Source of the DNA: Cystobasidium ongulense
Taxonomy: Eukaryota; Basidiomycota; Cystobasidiomycetes; Cystobasidiales; Cystobasidiaceae
Assembly (NCBI GenBank): GCA_022835595.1
Contig: BQUP01000010.1
Coordinates: forward strand, 264,236-328,235
DNA length: 64,000 nucleotides
Direction: 5' to 3'
How positions within the stretch are numbered: position 1 is the first letter of the stretch; each line of letters starts with the position of its first letter. The notes below the pieces were generated by a model, which worked only from the letters and a program-made list of their open reading frames with translations, made no database searches and was not told the origin of the DNA. The position numbers and the translations under genes were made by a program. Positions 58,285-64,000 of the stretch are shown here, in pieces.

Positions 58285-59778
58285 TCGGATGCCAACGTCA
58301 ATGGGACAGAAGTACAAAGTGTCTCTCTGCTCCTAAATCAAGGCTCGCTTGACTGGAAATGCTATGACTTGACGACCCAAATACGTGTGACGATTTTGAG
58401 ATATTTTGTTCAAGAGTCTTTATGATTGCTATGACTGCTATACGACTGGCCTCTTTTCCCTCCTTGTTCTCTTGGACTGTTACTATTACGGCTCTATCTT
58501 CTTCCTTGATCACAAGGTGAAGAAGTCCCGCTCCATCGTCTCTCATTTCTTGTTTACAACATGATATAGATGTTTCATATGATACACACAAACGATAAGT
58601 AAGAGTGATGAAGTTTTTTTACCGCTACGACCCGATATATACGTTCTTCAGATACCTCCCTACTCGTTTCTTTACTACCTTTTACACTTTACTATTCCCT
58701 CTTCTTCATACAAGTACCGGATTCTTGGATAAAAACAAGAGAAAGCAGTCTTCTCAATGCCAAGTGCAGAATTGTCAAATAGCACTATTACCATTCCTTT
58801 TCCAATCTCCTCCGATGATGCCCAAACGGATTTTCAAAAGCAAAGATACATGCAAAGCAAAAAAGATTTACATTTTTCTTCTCGTCTTTGCATATGTACG
58901 AAACCGTGGGATTTACTTTCGGCAGTGCCTTTCTTATGCCTTCATGCTTTCTTTGGTTCAACCTCTCGGGTCTCTGGTTTGCGTCTATAGTGTAACTATA
59001 CGGTATATGTACCTCCCATTTCACTTCTCCCCGCCTTCCCTCACTTTGTCTTGCGCCTACTATCTGCCTGTTATGTCACTCATATTCATAGTATTTTGTT
59101 CTTGTATGCTCATTGTCTTGAAGCTGTCTTATAGTTTTTCTCTCGTCTTGTAGACTTACCGTTTCGAAATACGTATCTTCCTATCTTCCATGTGAGCCTC
59201 ATCGTGACATTGGGTTTCGTCCTGCACGAGGTACAGAAGGGACTAAGCAATTCTTGCTACTCTGATTGATGAGATCATGCTTCTCTGCAGCATTGCTTCA
59301 TATGCGTTGATCCTTCTCGCTCGTCCAGCCAGACTGGCGCGTCAGACTCGCCACGCGCATGGACGAGGTCCCGCGAGCGAGTGAACCCGTTGGGCTGAGA
59401 GCACAGTCAGAACATGGACCTCGACAGTGATCCATTCGTATTGCCTGCCGTTGCCTGCCTTATCCGCCTGCCTATTTGAGGCGAGAAGTGTGAGTGCGCA
59501 ATCAAGCGTGCGTCCTGCTGCTCCACCCGCACCACGACTTGCTTCTCGTCTTCACCACCACAACTAGTCAGTCGGACGAAGCAAACGCGACTGTTCAAGA
59601 GACGAAAACAGAGCCAGGAAGCTCTGCTAGATACGACGACCTCACTGCTGTCTCAGTCGAGCAACACAAGCGCGCAATCCAGCACGCCCGCAAGCGTTGG
59701 GCGCGCGAAGAGGCACCCGAACAGCCAGACCGAGGACAGGAACGATAGAAGTCATACAAGAAAGCATAGCACGTCAAG
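58285..59778. other. Intergenic, paralogue B 3' side and clathrin promoter
   Basis: 1.5 kb. The first 900 bp are T-rich with broken frames (an open plus-strand frame at 58605-59153 encodes only Phe/Tyr/Leu-rich sequence and is a composition artefact). The last 500 bp hold the clathrin promoter and leader. No gene called. Confidence 0.45.
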
Positions 59779-62700
59779 ATGGCGGACAGGTAAGTCTGGA
59801 ATGGACAACGTAGCCTGTGTCGCGCTGCTGACCGCTAGCTCTAATTACCACCACCCGCTTCCGTCATGGCGCCTCGTTGGACAAACCACCATTCACAAAT
59901 GCGTTGCAATGCAGACCAATCCAGTTCACGGAGCACCTGCAGGTAAGCTCCCAGCTTCCTGCTGTTCATGCTCATTCCCTGCGCACCAGTAGTCCTGACT
60001 TCTCTCCATTGTGTCTGCACAGCTCTCAGCTGTCGGGATCCAGCCCACAGCTATCAGTTTCAACACGCTCACGATGGAAAGTGACAGGTTCATTTGTGCA
60101 AGAGAGGATGGTCCAACAAAGAAGGAAGTCGTTATAGTCGACCTTGCAGACGCGAATAATGTCATTAGAAGGCCGATTGGCGCAGAGTCCGCGATTATGC
60201 ACCCTACCGAGAAGATCATCGCATTGAGAGGTGAGTTGCGCGTGCATGAGGAAAGAGCAGGTCACAGCAAAGTTGCAGTAGGACACAGTGAGATGGGTTC
60301 ACAAGATGCTCATCGATGGTGCGGCTGTGGACCGCCATAAAGGCACGCACCGTCGGCACCTGTAGTGGCCTGCTCGAATCTCGTATACATCGCGATTATA
60401 ACCTAGATCAAGCTGATTATCTCAAATTCAGCACAACGTCAGCTCCAAGTCTTCAATATGTACGTTCATCCGCTGCTGTGCGTCATTTGCAGCCAACTAA
60501 CATGTCTTACATTCTGAAAATAGTGAGCTCAAACAAAAGGTCAAATCGCATCTCATGCATGAAGATATCTCCTTCTGGAAGTGGATCAACAACGACACAC
60601 TAGGCGTCGTGACCGATACCGCCGTGTATCACTGGCCAGGAAGCGGCGATGCCCCACCTCAAAAGGTTTTTGACCGACACGCCAATCTAGCTGGACATCA
60701 GATCATCAATTACCGAGCTTCAGCGGATGAGAAATGGCTCGTCCTCGTCGGCATCGCTAGCAATCCTTCTCCTGATGGCTTCAAAGTCAAAGGTAGCTTA
60801 CAGCTTTACTCGAAAGAACGTGGGGTTTCGCAACCTATCGAAGGCCACGCTGCTGCCTTCGCAAGCATCAAGCTTGAGAACTCGGCTGTCGAGACGAAGC
60901 TCTTCACTTTTGCTAATCGTACTGCTACTGGTGCCAAGGTAAGCTTCTTGTGATCCCACATTGGATGCTGTCTGCTCACATGCTTTGTTCCGCAGCTTCA
61001 TATCGTCGAGGTCGACCACCAGCCAAACGCACCCGTCTTCCAGAAGAAACAGGTCGACGTCTTCTTCCCTCCCGAGGCAACAAACGATTTCCCAGTCGCT
61101 ATGCAAGTATCAAAGAGGTATGACATCTTGACTTCATTTCTGTGACAAGAGTAAGACTGAAGTACAAAACTGCAGATATGGCATCGTTTACCTCGTCACA
61201 AAATACGGCTTCATTCACCTATACGACCTCGAGACTGGTACATGTCTGTACATGAACCGTATCTCTGGCGAGACCATTTTTGTCACCTGCGAACACGAGG
61301 CTACGAGCGGTATTATCGGTGTCAACCGCAAGGGACAAGTACTTTCCGTTTCTGTCGATGACGAGACCGTTATCCCATACATCCTACGCACCCTCAACAA
61401 CACCGACCTCGCTATCAAGTTGGCTTCTCGAGCCAACCTTCCCGGTGCAGATGATCTCTACCAGCGACAATTTGCTACCCTGTTCCAGAGTGGTCAATTC
61501 AGCGAAGCCGCCAAAGTCGCTGCTAACTCTCCACGAGGTATTCTCCGAACTGCACAGACTATAGAACAGTTCAAGCAAGTTCCCGTTCAACCCGGTCAAA
61601 TGAGCCCTATCCTTCAATACTTCGGAATCTTACTAGAACGTGGCAAGCTCAACAAGTTCGAGAGTTTGGAACTTGCAAGGCCCGTTCTCGTTCAAGGCAG
61701 GAAGCAATTACTTGAGAAATGGCTGAAAGAAGATAAGATTGACTGTTCTGAGGAACTCGGTGATATCGTTCGTCAGCACGATATGACATTGGCTCTTTCT
61801 GTCTATCTACGCGCAAACGTACCCAACAAAGCTATTGCTTGCTTCGCTGAGACCGGACAATACGCCAAGATTGTTGTATACGCTCAAAGAGTGGGCTATA
61901 CCCCGGACTACCCCAATCTACTTCAGCATATCGCCAGAACGAATCCTGATCAAGCCACCGAGTTCGCTACCATGCTTATCAAGAATGAAAGCGGACCTCT
62001 GATTGATCTGGAGCGCGTACGTCGTGCATGCTGCGATATTTTGAGGCTTTCCTTATACTGACAAGCGTTTCTCTTACAGGTCACCGATATCTTCCAGGGC
62101 CAAGGAATGATTCAGCAGGCTACTCAGTTCCTCCTCGAGGCTCTGAAAGACAACTTGCCTGAACAGGGACACCTCCAGACTCGCTTGCTAGAAATGAATC
62201 TTATGAACGCTCCTCAAGTTGCAGACGCTATACTTGGCAACGAAATGTTCACGCACTATGATAGACCACGCATTGCCAATCTCTGCGAGAAAGCTGGTCT
62301 AATGCAAAGAGTACGTCTCGCGCTGCTGACTCCAGACGAATGGCGTTTTTCTGACTAGCTCGACTTCCCAGGCCCTCGAGCATTACGAAGATCTGGCAGA
62401 CATCAAGCGTGTCATTGTTCACACCAATCTGTTCAATGCTGATGTGAGATGCATCGTCGTAGTCTGCCCTTACCGTTTTGTCGCTGACAATGACTTCCAG
62501 TGGCTCGTCAACTACTTCGGCAAGCTAACCGTGGAAAACACCCTCGAATGCTTGAAGGAGATGCTACGTGTCAACATCCGCCAAAATCTACAGATCGTTG
62601 TGCAAGCTGCCACCAAGTATAGTGACCTTATCGGACCTATTAAGCTCATCGAAATGTTTGAGTCGTTCAAAACCTTTGAAGGTAAGTGAACTCGGCTGAC

Positions 62701-64000
62701 AGGAAACGATCAGATATTGATTCCTGACTTTTCGACAGGCCTCTACTACTACTTGGGATCTATTGTCAACTTAAGCGAGGATCCTGAAGTACAATTCAAG
62801 TACATCCAGGCTGCTACCAAGACCGGTCAAATCAGAGAGGTTGAGCGAATCTGCCGAGAGTCAAACCACTACAATCCTGAAAAGGTTAAGAACTTCCTAA
62901 AGGAAGCCAAGCTGTCCGATCAATTACCTCTTATCATCGTCTGCGATCGTTTCGGCTTTGTCCACGACCTTGTCCTCTACCTCTACCAGAATGGCCTGCA
63001 GAATTTCATCGAGGTTTACGTGCAGAAAGTCAATTCTGCTCGTACACCACAGGTCATTGGCGCTCTATTGGACGTTGACTGTGATGAAAACACAATCAAA
63101 CAGCTACTCGCCTCCGTCACTGGACCAATGTCAATTGATGAGCTCGTCGACGAGGTAGAGAAGCGCAATCGACTTAAGCTTATCCTACCTTTCCTCGAGG
63201 CCAAGATCGCCGCTGGGCAGCAAGAGCCTGCTATATACAACGCTCTTGCTAAGATTTACATTGATAGCAACAACAACCCTGAGCAGTTCCTCAAGGAGAA
63301 CAACGTGAGCTTAAACTGATTAACCCTCATCGCCAAGCCAATATTGACACTGCCTTCCTACAGGTCTACGATCCTCTCATTGTTGGTAAATACTGCGAGA
63401 AGCGAGATCCATACTTGGCATACATTGCATACGCCAAAGGCTTTTGCGATTCTGAACTTATCACCATCACCAATGAGAACTCAATGTTCAAGCACCAAGC
63501 TAGATACCTTGTCAAGCGCAGGAACCTCGAGCTTTGGGCTACTGTACTCAACAGAGAGAACGTTCACCGCCGTCAGCTCATTGACCAGGTCGTGGCAACT
63601 GCCGTCCCAGAATCTACAGATCCTGAAGATGTATCAGTAACCGTCAAAGCCTTCTTCGCTGCAGATCTACCGGGCGAGCTCATCGAACTTCTCGAGAAGA
63701 TCATCCTCGAGCCATCTGCTTTCAGCGACAATGCCAATCTGAAGAAGTTGCTCATGTTGACAGCGATTCGCTCGGACAAGGGCAGAGTAATGGCTTACAT
63801 CGACAAGGTCGAAGGCTTCGACGTGCAGGAGATTGCCAGCATTGCGGTTGAGAATCAGCTCTTTGAGGAAGCTTTCACTCTCTACAAGAAGAACAATATG
63901 CATGCCGAGGCTATGAATGTGCTCGTCGAGTACATTGTCAGCATCGACCGCGCATATCAGTACGCAAACAAAGTCAACGAGCCCGCTGTGTGGAGCCGAC
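59779..64000 (+). CDS. CHC1: Clathrin heavy chain, 5' part (cut by window end)
   Basis: The scaffold protein of clathrin coats in endocytosis and Golgi sorting. The N-terminal propeller is clear ([70 protein letters not shown]), followed by the linker and the alpha-solenoid repeats ([80 protein letters not shown]). It remains open at 64000, after about 1,140 of the usual about 1,680 residues. Introns include ones near 60953-60995, 61118-61175, 62017-62080, 62311-62370 and 63305-63363. The start is uncertain: ATG at 59779 (MAD) with a GTAAGT donor is attractive, but the only upstream acceptor of exon 2 (CTAG near 59836) gives the wrong phase for the [19 protein letters not shown] frame. Exons between 60235 and 60440 are also not resolved. 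Confidence 0.94.

Noticed and set aside
58605-59153. A 182-codon plus-strand frame rich in Phe, Tyr and Leu as a membrane protein
   Set aside because: T-rich 3' sequence gives such frames by composition; there is no family motif or helix spacing.
1-64000. Retroelements, DNA transposons or CRISPR arrays
   Set aside because: No reverse transcriptase, integrase or transposase motifs, no long terminal repeats, and no regular repeat-spacer array were seen; the two minisatellites are continuous tandem units, not spaced repeats.

Overview
The window is nuclear DNA from a fungus, most likely a basidiomycete. Genes are closely packed and carry several to many short introns (mostly about 50-100 bp) with GT-AG borders, and the encoded set is typical fungal housekeeping: UDP-xylose synthase, a Rom2-type Rho GEF, a Bni1-type formin, DASH subunit Hsk3, the Sds3 corepressor, clathrin and others. 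I cannot name the species from sequence alone. There is no rRNA, tRNA, CRISPR array or recognisable transposon. One short assembly gap (14 N) lies inside the formin gene. Many coding regions were assembled by eye across introns, so outer limits are firmer than individual splice sites.

Layout. 1-461: end of a D-2-hydroxyacid dehydrogenase. 719-2540 (-): secreted GH5 exo-beta-1,3-glucanase, divergent from 2956-3993 (+) macro-domain ADP-ribose hydrolase. 4269-6033 (-): UDP-glucuronate decarboxylase. 6621-7493 (-): hotdog thioesterase. 7765-9442 (-): spliceosomal cyclophilin CWC27. 9758-11159 (-): leucine-rich-repeat protein. 11437-13911 (-): MFS drug/polyamine-type transporter. 15105-20813 (-): Rom2-like Rho1 GEF. 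21391-27753 (-): formin. The GEF and formin are neighbours on one strand and belong to one pathway (Rho1 to actin and cell wall), with the glucanase and UDP-xylose synthase also acting on the wall or capsule. 29229-30675 (+): secreted ferritin-like protein. 31239-31718 (-): small probable mitochondrial protein, divergent from 31878-33965 (+) HIRIP3/CHZ-type histone chaperone. 36579-40174 (+): Sds3. 40666-41027 (+): Hsk3. 41331-42663 (+): Nit1-type amidase.

From about 43.1 to 58.3 kb the character changes. Apart from the proteasome ATPase RPT4 (44315-46131, -), this stretch holds two pairs of paralogues that I cannot assign to named families. Pair 1 (43170-43535 and 48167-48886, both -) encodes small basic proteins whose core resembles a methyl-CpG-binding (MBD/TAM-like) fold. 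Each copy is preceded by the same degenerate minisatellite with a 63-bp period, so gene plus upstream array were duplicated together. Pair 2 (50335-52016 and 54672-58284, both +) encodes large low-complexity proteins sharing an N-terminal block and a C-terminal Cys-X3-Cys-X17-His-X3-Cys motif followed by a conserved basic tail, suggesting an undescribed zinc-binding, possibly DNA-binding, fungal family. The intergenic spaces here are long (0.7-2 kb).

59779-64000 (+): clathrin heavy chain, cut by the window end.
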